From the NCBI GenBank assembly GCA_018662905.1, contig JABJFE010000117.1, positions 1-28,939 on the forward strand: a stretch of DNA of 28,939 nucleotides, given 5' to 3'. The notes beneath the pieces were generated by a model. It did not search any database, was not told where the DNA came from, and was given only the letters and a program-made list of their open reading frames with translations. A program made the position numbers and the translations under genes. This DNA comes from Flavobacteriaceae bacterium. GTDB lineage: Bacteria > Bacteroidota > Bacteroidia > Flavobacteriales > Flavobacteriaceae. This document shows, in pieces, positions 1 to 7,730 of this stretch (positions are counted from its first letter, which is position 1; each line of letters begins with the position of its first letter).

Positions 1-372
1 ATTTTAATAATCATATTAATTGTATTCACTGATCAATTTAGTGGCTTATTTAAAGATTATTTTGAAAGATTTAGACCTTGTCATGATACATCAATAAATG
101 ATAGCATAAGAATTGTTAAAGAAGGATGTGGTGGCTTATATGGATTTTTTTCAGCCCATGCTGCAAATTCTTTTGCTCTTGCTACTTTTTTTTATTTTTC
201 TTTTAGAAAAATTTCATCAAATTTTAAATATCTTTTTTTATGGGCAATTATAGTCTCATACAGTAGAATTTATATTGGTGTTCATTTTCCAGGAGATGTT
301 ATAATTGGTTCATGTTTCGGAATTATAACAGGCTACCTTTTTTCAATTACATCATTTAAAGTCAAATTTTAA
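1..372 (+). CDS. PAP2-family membrane phosphatase, C-terminal part
   Basis: Open frame running in from the left edge, so the N-terminus is missing; 123 residues remain. The three signature blocks of the PAP2 (type 2 phosphatidic acid phosphatase) superfamily are visible in order. K18-x6-R25-P26 is the first block. A reduced second block reads FSAH, with H53, where the family norm is PSGH. The third is S88-R89-x5-H95-x3-D99. H53 and H95 correspond to the proton donor and the phospho-histidine nucleophile of the family. Hydrophobic segments lie between the motifs, as expected of an integral membrane enzyme acting on lipid phosphates or pyrophosphates (phosphatidate, undecaprenyl-PP or lipid A phosphate). 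The substrate cannot be told from sequence. Its TAA overlaps the ATG of the next gene by one base (TAATG), so the two are almost certainly co-transcribed and translationally coupled. Confidence 0.85.
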   Translation: MLIIILIVFTDQFSGLFKDYFERFRPCHDTSINDSIRIVKEGCGGLYGFFSAHAANSFALATFFYFSFRKISSNFKYLFLWAIIVSYSRIYIGVHFPGDVIIGSCFGIITGYLFSITSFKVKF

Positions 373-2297
373 TGTATAGTAGAATAGAATCATATAAAAC
401 ACTTTTCCTTAGAATTTCATTAGCATATATTTTTTATTTTTTGGCTAGAGTGTTATTCTACTTTTATAATAGTAACATGATTGTGATTGAGAGCTTTCAA
501 GAGTTTTTTTACTTGTGTTTTATAGGACTAACTTTTGATACATCTGCTATTCTTTATGCTAACGTATTGTTTATATTAATATCCTTAATTCCATTTAAAA
601 ACTTTACTAATGAAAAGTTTCAAAAAGGAATGATAATATTGTATTTTTCAACAAATTTAATAGCCTATTCTACCAATTTTTTTGACTTTATATATTATAG
701 ATTTTCTCAGAGTAGATTGACTACTAGAGTTTTTGATATTCTTGAAAATGAAACAAATAAAATGGCACTTGCAGGTTCGTTTATATATAACTATTGGCAT
801 GTTTTTATTTTCTTTTTCGCTTTAGTTTATGCTTGGATTTATCTTTACAAACAAATAAAAATTAAGACTATTCATACTGATTATAATTTCAAGTTTTATA
901 TTTTTTCTTCATTATCCTCTCTTTTTATAATTTTTGTTTGTGTTATTGGAGTTAGGGGCGGCATAGGGAATGCAACACGTCCTATAAATATGGTTGATGC
1001 TCACAGATTTGTTAAAAAAGGTATTCATGCCGATTTTGTGTTAAATTCTCCATTTAGTTTTATTAGAACTTTTAATAAGAACTTTTTTAAAAAGAAAAAT
1101 TTCATGGATTCTTCCAAGGTTAATAAAGTTTTAAGTCCTATAAAAATGGTTAATGACAGTGTTTTTTCACAGCCAAATGTAATGATACTTGTTATGGAAA
1201 GCTTTGGACGCGAATATATAGGTGCATTTAATAAAAATAGGAATATAAAGGACTATGTAAGTTATACTCCTTTTTTAGATTCTCTTTCTAATAATAGTTT
1301 GATTTTTACCAATGCTTATGCCAATGGTCGTCAGTCAATTGAAGCTTTACCTTCGATCTTGGCAAGTATTCCATCATTTAAAATACCATTTACTTCTTCT
1401 CCTTATGCTAATCAAGAAATACAATCATTAGTTTCGGTTTTTAATAAAAAAGGATATTCAACCTCTTTTTTTCACGGAGCTCCTAATGGATCAATGGGTT
1501 TTTTGGGATTATCCAATATTTTAGGATTTGATAATTATTTTGGAAAAAATGAGTTTAATGATAATTCATTATATGATGGTTTTTGGGGAATTTGGGATGA
1601 ACCTTTCTTACAATATGTTAACAATACAACTACTAAACTGAAAGAACCGTTTTTTTCTACATTTTTTAGTTTGTCATCACATGAGCCATTTTATGTTCCT
1701 AATGAATACGAAGGGGTTTTTCCTTTGGGCGATGTCCAAATGCATCAAGTTATAGGTTATTCTGATAATGCATTAAGAAAGTTTTTTGAATCTGCTAAAA
1801 AAGAACCTTGGTTTGATAATACTATATTTATCATCACAGCTGATCATACTAATCAGTTTTGGTATCCTTATTATGCTGCTCCAGTAAATAGATTTGCAAT
1901 TCCTATCCTATTTTATCATCCAAACAATTCATTTAAGGGTGAAAACAATGTTTTAATGCAACAAATGGATATATTTCCCTCAATTGTTGACTTAGTAGGT
2001 AATAAGGAGCATATAAATTCATGGGGAAGGAGTGTTTTTTCAAACTCAGGTCAACCATTTTCAATAAATTATTCAGGAACTGTATATCATTTCACTATGG
2101 ATAATTATACATTGGTATTTGATGGTAATGAAGTTATTGGAGTTTATGATATTGAAGACTATTGGCTAGTGAATAATATTATAAAAGATACTAATATTAA
2201 TTTCTCAAATGAGGAGGTCTATCTAAAAGCCTTTATTCAGGATTATATGGAAAGAATAATAGATAGAAAGTTAAATTACTTTAAGAGTTCTGAATAA
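372..2297 (+). CDS. LTA synthase-like membrane sulfatase/phosphotransferase
   Basis: A 641-residue protein of the alkaline phosphatase/sulfatase superfamily, COG1368 (LtaS/MdoB-like) branch. Five hydrophobic helices (about 11-32, 44-72, 86-108, 135-158, 173-196) precede an extracytoplasmic catalytic domain. That domain opens at P268-N269-V270 with metal ligand E276 (MESFGRE) and contains the late metal-binding block ADHTN (490-494). LtaS enzymes move phosphoglycerol from phosphatidylglycerol to an acceptor, and related enzymes modify glucans or lipid A. Lipoteichoic acid is not expected in a Gram-negative, so the acceptor here is unknown. The loop that carries the catalytic threonine in LtaS reads NGRQSIEA (318-325), so the nucleophile is probably S322 rather than Thr. 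The gene is coupled to the upstream PAP2 gene by a one-base overlap. Its 3' end overlaps the convergent msrA by 22 bases. Confidence 0.82.
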   Translation: MYSRIESYKTLFLRISLAYIFYFLARVLFYFYNSNMIVIESFQEFFYLCFIGLTFDTSAILYANVLFILISLIPFKNFTNEKFQKGMIILYFSTNLIAYSTNFFDFIYYRFSQSRLTTRVFDILENETNKMALAGSFIYNYWHVFIFFFALVYAWIYLYKQIKIKTIHTDYNFKFYIFSSLSSLFIIFVCVIGVRGGIGNATRPINMVDAHRFVKKGIHADFVLNSPFSFIRTFNKNFFKKKNFMDSSKVNKVLSPIKMVNDSVFSQPNVMILVMESFGREYIGAFNKNRNIKDYVSYTPFLDSLSNNSLIFTNAYANGRQSIEALPSILASIPSFKIPFTSSPYANQEIQSLVSVFNKKGYSTSFFHGAPNGSMGFLGLSNILGFDNYFGKNEFNDNSLYDGFWGIWDEPFLQYVNNTTTKLKEPFFSTFFSLSSHEPFYVPNEYEGVFPLGDVQMHQVIGYSDNALRKFFESAKKEPWFDNTIFIITADHTNQFWYPYYAAPVNRFAIPILFYHPNNSFKGENNVLMQQMDIFPSIVDLVGNKEHINSWGRSVFSNSGQPFSINYSGTVYHFTMDNYTLVFDGNEVIGVYDIEDYWLVNNIIKDTNINFSNEEVYLKAFIQDYMERIIDRKLNYFKSSE

Positions 2298-2875
2298 TCA
2301 ATTTTGAATTTATTTATTCTTGGAGCCGAAACATTTAATATATATGGACTATAAGGATTTTTTTTCTTATAATCTTGATGATACTTTTCAGCTAAATAAA
2401 ATTGACTAAATTTTTTAACCTCAGTAGTTATTTTATAATAAGATTTGTTAGATAATAATTCTTTTATTGTTTTCTCAATAACTTCTTTTTCTATTGAATT
2501 TTCATAAAATGCAATAGATCTATACTGAGTTCCTCTATCAGGTCCTTGTTGATTTAAAGTTGTAGGATCGTGAGAACCAAAAAAAACATTAACTAAAGTT
2601 TCAAATGTTATTTCATTGGGGTTGTAAATCACTTCAATTGCCTCAGCATGTCCAGTTCTCCCTGTCATCACCTCTCTATATGTTGGGTTACTGGTTTTGC
2701 CACCTGAATATCCAGAATTAACTTCTTTTACACCTTTTAAATTTTCGTAAATACTTTCTACACACCAAAAACATCCTGAGGCAAAATATGCAGTTTTATG
2801 TTCTTGGTTAGTGTTAATTTCATTTGACCAAGTATTAAATATTATTAAAAGAGTTAATAAGCTATATTTAAACAT
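2276..2875 (-). CDS. msrA: Peptide methionine sulfoxide reductase MsrA (secreted)
   Basis: A 199-residue MsrA, reducing the S-epimer of methionine sulfoxide in proteins. The family active site GCFWCVE is present, with catalytic C35 and a second cysteine at C38. Further family blocks are the SGYSGG loop near residue 56, the GHAEAIEV stretch, the HDPTTLNQQGPDRGTQYRS block and the YHQDYKKKNP tail. A hydrophobic N-terminus (residues 1-17) looks like a signal peptide, so the enzyme probably works in the periplasm repairing oxidised envelope proteins. It starts one base after the stop of the upstream glycosyltransferase (TAG-T-ATG), so it is the last gene of a minus-strand series. The convergent sulfatase gene overlaps its 3' end. 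Confidence 0.95.
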   Translation of the reverse strand: MFKYSLLTLLIIFNTWSNEINTNQEHKTAYFASGCFWCVESIYENLKGVKEVNSGYSGGKTSNPTYREVMTGRTGHAEAIEVIYNPNEITFETLVNVFFGSHDPTTLNQQGPDRGTQYRSIAFYENSIEKEVIEKTIKELLSNKSYYKITTEVKKFSQFYLAEKYHQDYKKKNPYSPYILNVSAPRINKFKIDYSELLK

Positions 2876-2876
2876 A

Positions 2877-3989
2877 CTATATATTTTTTAAAATTTGAAT
2901 AATAAACTTTTTCCAAGTTAATTCTTTCTTTAGTTTAATGATATTATTAATAACATTCTTTCTGCTACTTTTTAAAGCATAATTAATTTTTAATGCCAAC
3001 TCATTAGGATTTCTATTAAATAAATATCCTGTTTCATTATCTTCTATAAGTTCATTCAGCCCATTTATATTTGATGATACAGTTGGAATTTCAAATTGAA
3101 ACGAAAGTGATGTAATCCCGCTTTGTGATGCTGTTTTGTACGGGATTATAACTAATTCAGAGGAGCTGAACCAATGTTTAATTTTGTCGTTTTCAATAAA
3201 TACATTTTTAACTAAGATGTTTTTAGAAATATTTAATTTTTCAATTAATTGGTAATATTTTTTCATTGAAATATAGTTTTCACCAACAATTAACAATTTT
3301 ACATTTGGATTATTTTCTACAACTTTGGGCATACTTTTAATAAGAGTTTCTAATCCTTTGTATTCCCTTATTAAACCAAAAAACAATATATATTCATTAT
3401 CATTATTTAAACCAAGTATTTTTTTTGAAATTATCTTATCTTCTTTTATACCAAACTTATCTAGCAATGGATGAAATAAGTTAACTCCTTTTGGTTTTTT
3501 CGAAATTTTTTTAATTTGATCTAAAACGTTTTTAGAAAGTGTAAAATATTTATCAAGTCCACCTAGGTATAATTTTAGCAGTTTTTTTTCTGCTAATCTT
3601 TTTTCGTGAGAAATAACATTATGTATTATTCCGATTTTTTTTATTTTATTACTTACAAGTTTATTTATAATGTAATAGCTAGGTGAAAGTAATCCAGTCC
3701 AGTATGTTGAAATTAGTAAATCTGGTTTTAATTCGTTTATTTTTTTTATAACCCAAATCCAATTGATTGGATTTACAGTGTTTATTATTCTGTGTGATGT
3801 TAGATTTGTATTCTCAATGCTCTGTTGAAATTGTGTTTTTCCAGGAAATAAAAACCTTGGATATAAAAGTTTAAAGTTTATTATTTCTACTTCATGGCCA
3901 CTTGAAATTAATGATTCACATAGTTCTTTATTTGTATCGGAAATACCACCTCTATATGGGTATAATGGCCCTATTACAACTATGTTCAT
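2877..3989 (-). CDS. Family 4 glycosyltransferase
   Basis: A 370-residue GT-B fold glycosyltransferase of the GT4 type. The N-terminal Rossmann half opens with MNIVVIGPLYPYRGGISD, a glycine-rich acceptor-side loop. The C-terminal half holds the nucleotide-sugar domain: strand and loop ILFFGLIREYKG (201-212), LLIVGE (232-237), and the donor-site region SGITSLSFQFEIP (290-302) followed by NGLNELI. The first acid of the classic E-x7-E motif is not obvious; the loop begins with Q289/S290, as in a GT4 subgroup with a QSG motif. Retaining transfer of a sugar to a cell-surface glycan or lipid is expected, but donor and acceptor are unknown. There is no signal peptide, so it is cytoplasmic or peripheral. 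It starts 9 bases after secA stops and runs directly into msrA. No other glycan genes lie nearby. Confidence 0.85.
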   Translation of the reverse strand: MNIVVIGPLYPYRGGISDTNKELCESLISSGHEVEIINFKLLYPRFLFPGKTQFQQSIENTNLTSHRIINTVNPINWIWVIKKINELKPDLLISTYWTGLLSPSYYIINKLVSNKIKKIGIIHNVISHEKRLAEKKLLKLYLGGLDKYFTLSKNVLDQIKKISKKPKGVNLFHPLLDKFGIKEDKIISKKILGLNNDNEYILFFGLIREYKGLETLIKSMPKVVENNPNVKLLIVGENYISMKKYYQLIEKLNISKNILVKNVFIENDKIKHWFSSSELVIIPYKTASQSGITSLSFQFEIPTVSSNINGLNELIEDNETGYLFNRNPNELALKINYALKSSRKNVINNIIKLKKELTWKKFIIQILKNI

Positions 3990-3998
3990 ATTTTTTAA

Positions 3999-6900
3999 TT
4001 ATTCATTAAAAATTACCCACTCGCCCTTTTTAATAAAATTTTCAGCCACTTTATATTTGACGCTTTTTGTTTCTCCGCTTGTAACATTTTTTATTGTTAC
4101 TTTTTCATTTCTTCCGATTTTTTTTACTTCTCTTACTACTGTATCTACATAGTTATTAGACTGAGAAACATTTTCTCCAGCTTTTCTGTTTTTTGATGCA
4201 ATTTCATCACTATTTAATACTTCTTCTTTAGAAATATTAAATTTTTGTTGTCGCCTGACTCTTCTGTCTTCCCTTATATTTGAAGGATCTTTTGAGGGAA
4301 GTTCTCCGTTAAATAAAAACAAAATTATGTCTTTATTAACTTTTTCAATCATAGATCCAAACAATATATAAGCTTCTTCTTTATAAATAACTAGTGGATC
4401 TTTTTGTTCGTGAACAGCTAACTGAACAGACTGTTTTAATTCATCCATTTTTCTTAAATGAACTTTCCATGCTTCATCTATTATAGCCAACGATATATTT
4501 TTTTCAAAATCATTAACTAAAGTTTTTCCTTCTGAATTGTATGCGTTTTCTAAATTTGAAACTACATTTAATGTTTTATTTCCATCAGTAAATGGTACGA
4601 CAATTCTTTCAAAATTATTTGACGCACTTTCATAAACATTTTTTATTACTGGAAATACTTTTGTTGCAGAAGAAATCATTTTTGCATTATAAAATTCAAA
4701 TGCTTTTTTATAAGTTTCTTGAAAAATTTCATCTTCATCAATAGATTTAAATTCTTCTTCATTGTAAGTGGAGTTCATTGAAAAAAATCTAGCTATATCA
4801 AATTCGTAGTCTTTGTAATTATTAGATCCTTTACTGTTGCTTACTAAAATCTCACAGGTATCATAAATCATACTTGCAATATCTACCTTTAATCTTTCAC
4901 CTTCTAAACAATGTTTTCTTCTTTTATAAATAATTTCCCTTTGTACATTCATTACATCATCATACTCAAGAAGTCTTTTTCTAATACCAAAATTATTTTC
5001 TTCTACCTTTTTTTGTGCTCTTTCTATTGTTTTAGTCATCATTGAATGCTGAATTACCTCACCTTCCTCTAATCCCATTCTATCCATCATTTTGGCAACT
5101 CTATCTGAGCCAAAAAGCCTCATTAAATTATCTTCTAATGAAACATAGAATTGAGAGCTTCCTGGGTCTCCTTGTCTTCCGGCCCTTCCTCTAAGCTGTC
5201 TATCAACTCTTCTTGAATCATGTCTTTCTGTTCCAATAATTGCTAATCCACCATCATTCTTTATTTGGTCGGAGATTTTAATATCTGTTCCTCTTCCAGC
5301 CATATTTGTAGCGATAGTAACAATTCCTGCATTACCTGCTTGAGAAACTATGTCTGCTTCTTTTTTGTGTAATTTGGCATTTAAAACATTGTGATTAATT
5401 TTTCTTATTGTTAACATTCTTGCCAAAAGCTCTGAAATTTCAACTGAAGTTGTACCAATCAATACAGGTCTTCCTTGATTTGATATTTTAGTAACATCCT
5501 CAATAACTGCATTATACTTTTCTCTTTTGGTTTTATATATTAGATCATTTTGATCTTTTCTGGAAATCGGCTTATTTGTAGGGATCTCTACAACATCTAA
5601 TTTGTATATATCCCATAATTCTCCAGCTTCTGTAATTGCAGTACCAGTCATTCCAGAAAGTTTATTGTACATTCTGAAATAATTTTGGAGAGTTATTGAG
5701 GCAAAGGTTTGAGTAGCATCTTCAATTTTAACATTTTCTTTGGCTTCAATTGCTTGATGTAATCCATCAGAATACCTTCTACCGTCCATAATTCTTCCAG
5801 TTTGTTCATCGACGATTTTGACTTTATTATCCATTACTACATACTCAGTATTTTTTTCAAAGAGAGTATATGCTTTTAGTAATTGATTTAAAGTATGAAT
5901 TCGTTCGCTTTTAGTAGAAAAATCATTATAAACTTTTTCTTTTTCTTCAACTTCTTCGCTAAGTTCAAGTTTTTTATTTTCAATTTGAGTTAATTCAATT
6001 GACAGATTGGGTAAAACAAAAAAATTAGAATCTTCATTTTTATTTGAGATAGTATCGATTCCTTTATCAGTTAATTCAATTTGATTATTTTTTTCATCAA
6101 TAACAAAGAATAAATCTAAATCAACTTTAGGCATTTCTCTGTTATTGTCTTGCATATAGAAATTCTCTGTTTTTTGAAGTAGTTGCTTAATTCCCTCTTG
6201 ACTCAAATATTTTATAAGTGCTGTGTTTTTTGGAAGACCTCTAAAAACTTGTAAAAGATGAAATCCTCCTTCTTCATTATTTCCTTCAGCAATTAACTTC
6301 TTAGCTTTTGATAAAACTTGAGTTAATAAATCTTTTTGTTTTTTTACGATGTCATAAATTCTTGGTTTTAATTCATTAAATTCATGAATATCTCCTTTTG
6401 GAACAGGTCCTGAAATTATTAATGGTGTCCTTGCATCATCTACAAGTACAGAATCAACTTCGTCAACTATTGAATATGCATGTTTTCTTTGAACCAAATC
6501 TTTAGAAGAGTGAGCCATGTTATCTCTCAAATAGTCAAATCCAAATTCATTATTAGTTCCGTATGTAATATCTGCATTATAAGCTTTTCTTCTTTCTTTA
6601 GAGTTTGGAGAATGATAGTCGATACAATCGATACTTAATCCATGGAACTCAAAGATTGGTGCCATCCAAGCACTGTCTCTTTTTGCTAAATAATCATTTA
6701 CAGTTACCAAATGAACTCCGTTTCCCGTAAGTGCATTAAGATATACAGGTAAAGTTGCAACTAATGTTTTTCCTTCACCAGTTTGCATTTCAGCTACTTT
6801 TCCTCTGTGAAGAACTATTCCTCCAATCAATTGAACATCATAGTGAACCATATCCCAAGTGACCTCTTTTCCAGCTGCATTCCATTTATTAGACCAAATA

Positions 6901-7361
6901 ACACTATCCCCATCTGTTTTTACATAAGTTTTTTCAGAAGATAGTCTTAAATCAAATTCATTTGATTTAACTGTTATTTCGGAATTTTCTTTAAATCTTT
7001 TAGCAGTTTCTTTTACTACAGCAAAGGCTTGTGGAAGAATTTCATTTAAAACTTCTTCAACATTTTTATTTGATTCTTCTTTAATTAAGTCAATTTCAGT
7101 GTAGTATTCATCTTTTTCGTCAATATTACTTGAAGATTGTATTTTTGAATTTAAAGTTTCGATTTTATTATTAAATGGATTTCTTGAATCTTTTATAATA
7201 TTTTTAAACAAGACTGTTTTTGATCTTAGTTCATCATGAGTTAGTAAAGAAAATTCTTTCTCAAAAATCAATATTTGCTTTACTATTCCTTCAACCTCTT
7301 TTAAATCTTTTTTTGATTTACTACCAACAAAGACATTTAATATGGAATTTATGAAGCTCAT
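3999..7361 (-). CDS. secA: Preprotein translocase ATPase SecA
   Basis: A 1120-residue SecA, the cytosolic motor that drives unfolded preproteins through SecYEG. Nucleotide-binding domain 1 has Walker A GEGKT (195-199, K198) and DEVD (300-303). The preprotein cross-linking region and an insert of over 100 residues (roughly 320-440) follow. NBD2 carries TNMAGRGTDIKI and GRAGRQGDPGSS. The scaffold and C-domain follow, with the HLRKMDELKQSV helix. At 1120 residues it is far longer than E. coli SecA (901), in line with Bacteroidota homologues. The C-terminus ends in a basic, strand-like segment around GRNEKVTIKNV and has no CxCxSGx8C(C/H) zinc motif, so SecB-type zinc docking is not expected. The ATG is chosen because the usual SecA N-terminus (FINSILNVFVGSKSKKDLK) begins right after it. 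Unlike E. coli, there is no secM-like leader. Confidence 0.97.
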   Translation of the reverse strand: MSFINSILNVFVGSKSKKDLKEVEGIVKQILIFEKEFSLLTHDELRSKTVLFKNIIKDSRNPFNNKIETLNSKIQSSSNIDEKDEYYTEIDLIKEESNKNVEEVLNEILPQAFAVVKETAKRFKENSEITVKSNEFDLRLSSEKTYVKTDGDSVIWSNKWNAAGKEVTWDMVHYDVQLIGGIVLHRGKVAEMQTGEGKTLVATLPVYLNALTGNGVHLVTVNDYLAKRDSAWMAPIFEFHGLSIDCIDYHSPNSKERRKAYNADITYGTNNEFGFDYLRDNMAHSSKDLVQRKHAYSIVDEVDSVLVDDARTPLIISGPVPKGDIHEFNELKPRIYDIVKKQKDLLTQVLSKAKKLIAEGNNEEGGFHLLQVFRGLPKNTALIKYLSQEGIKQLLQKTENFYMQDNNREMPKVDLDLFFVIDEKNNQIELTDKGIDTISNKNEDSNFFVLPNLSIELTQIENKKLELSEEVEEKEKVYNDFSTKSERIHTLNQLLKAYTLFEKNTEYVVMDNKVKIVDEQTGRIMDGRRYSDGLHQAIEAKENVKIEDATQTFASITLQNYFRMYNKLSGMTGTAITEAGELWDIYKLDVVEIPTNKPISRKDQNDLIYKTKREKYNAVIEDVTKISNQGRPVLIGTTSVEISELLARMLTIRKINHNVLNAKLHKKEADIVSQAGNAGIVTIATNMAGRGTDIKISDQIKNDGGLAIIGTERHDSRRVDRQLRGRAGRQGDPGSSQFYVSLEDNLMRLFGSDRVAKMMDRMGLEEGEVIQHSMMTKTIERAQKKVEENNFGIRKRLLEYDDVMNVQREIIYKRRKHCLEGERLKVDIASMIYDTCEILVSNSKGSNNYKDYEFDIARFFSMNSTYNEEEFKSIDEDEIFQETYKKAFEFYNAKMISSATKVFPVIKNVYESASNNFERIVVPFTDGNKTLNVVSNLENAYNSEGKTLVNDFEKNISLAIIDEAWKVHLRKMDELKQSVQLAVHEQKDPLVIYKEEAYILFGSMIEKVNKDIILFLFNGELPSKDPSNIREDRRVRRQQKFNISKEEVLNSDEIASKNRKAGENVSQSNNYVDTVVREVKKIGRNEKVTIKNVTSGETKSVKYKVAENFIKKGEWVIFNE

Positions 7362-7378
7362 TATAATTATTTTCTATT

Positions 7379-7386
7379 CAAATTTA
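7379..7386 (-). promoter_or_regulatory. Possible -7 element for secA
   Basis: On the minus strand this reads TAAATTTG, an exact match to the Bacteroidota -7 box TAnnTTTG, 17 bases before the secA ATG. The nearest TTTG upstream is only 16 bases away and lies inside the terminator hairpin, so the -33 half is poor. It would let secA be transcribed independently of the terminated DUF2795 message. Confidence 0.3.
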
Positions 7387-7389
7387 AGT

Positions 7390-7414
7390 AAAAAAAAAGC
7401 CTCAAATGAGACTT
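7390..7414 (-). terminator. Rho-independent terminator after the DUF2795 gene
   Basis: Read on the minus strand: stem AGTCTC, loop ATTT, stem GAGGCT (one G-T pair), then a run of nine T. The stem can be lengthened by the flanking A and T runs. It lies 18 bases past the DUF2795 stop and 28 bases before the secA ATG, so it should end or attenuate the DUF2795 transcript before secA. Confidence 0.75.
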
Positions 7415-7432
7415 TTTATAAAGTTTTTATGT

Positions 7433-7657
7433 TTAATATTCATCCTCGTTCCAAAGATAATCTTCATCAGTGGGATAATCCGGCCAAATTTCAAGTATTG
7501 ATTCATAAGTTTCTTCTTCTTCTTCTTCAATTTCCTGAAGGTTTTCTATAACCTCAAGTGGAGCACCAGTTCGAATACAAAAATCAATTAATTCGTCTTT
7601 GTTTGCAGGCCAAGGAGCATCAGTTAAATAGGTAGCTAGTTCTAGAGTCCAATACAT
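7433..7657 (-). CDS. DUF2795 family small acidic protein
   Basis: A 74-residue, very acidic protein. The N-terminal half (MYWTLELATYLTDAPWPANKD, then ELIDFCIRTGAPLEVIENLQ) matches the DUF2795 family, whose function I do not know. Its second half is a glutamate run (about 43-50) and a WPDYPTDEDY tail typical of Bacteroidota members. There is no signal peptide or membrane segment, so it should be cytoplasmic. Its own promoter lies 22 bases upstream and a terminator follows, making a one-gene transcription unit between lnt and secA. I recall the same neighbour in other flavobacteria, which hints at, but does not show, a link with SecA. The reverse-complement frame across it is a shadow. Confidence 0.85.
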   Translation of the reverse strand: MYWTLELATYLTDAPWPANKDELIDFCIRTGAPLEVIENLQEIEEEEEETYESILEIWPDYPTDEDYLWNEDEY

Positions 7658-7678
7658 AATTTTAAATTATAATATTTG

Positions 7679-7708
7679 CAAAAATAATTTTTTAAATGAC
7701 TTTGACAA
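7679..7708 (-). promoter_or_regulatory. Bacteroidota-type promoter for the DUF2795 gene
   Basis: On the minus strand: TTG at 7708-7706, a 19-base spacer, then TATTTTTG at 7686-7679. This is an exact fit to the primary sigma factor consensus of Bacteroidota (TTG-N19-TAnnTTTG). It predicts a start point near 7672 and a short leader of about 15 bases. Confidence 0.75.
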
Positions 7709-7730
7709 TATTTTATTAAGAAATTTAACC

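Noticed and set aside
7342..7551. Open frame on the + strand spanning the secA start and the DUF2795 gene
   Set aside because: It runs through the terminator and is antisense to a recognisable DUF2795 protein with its own promoter. No family features are visible.
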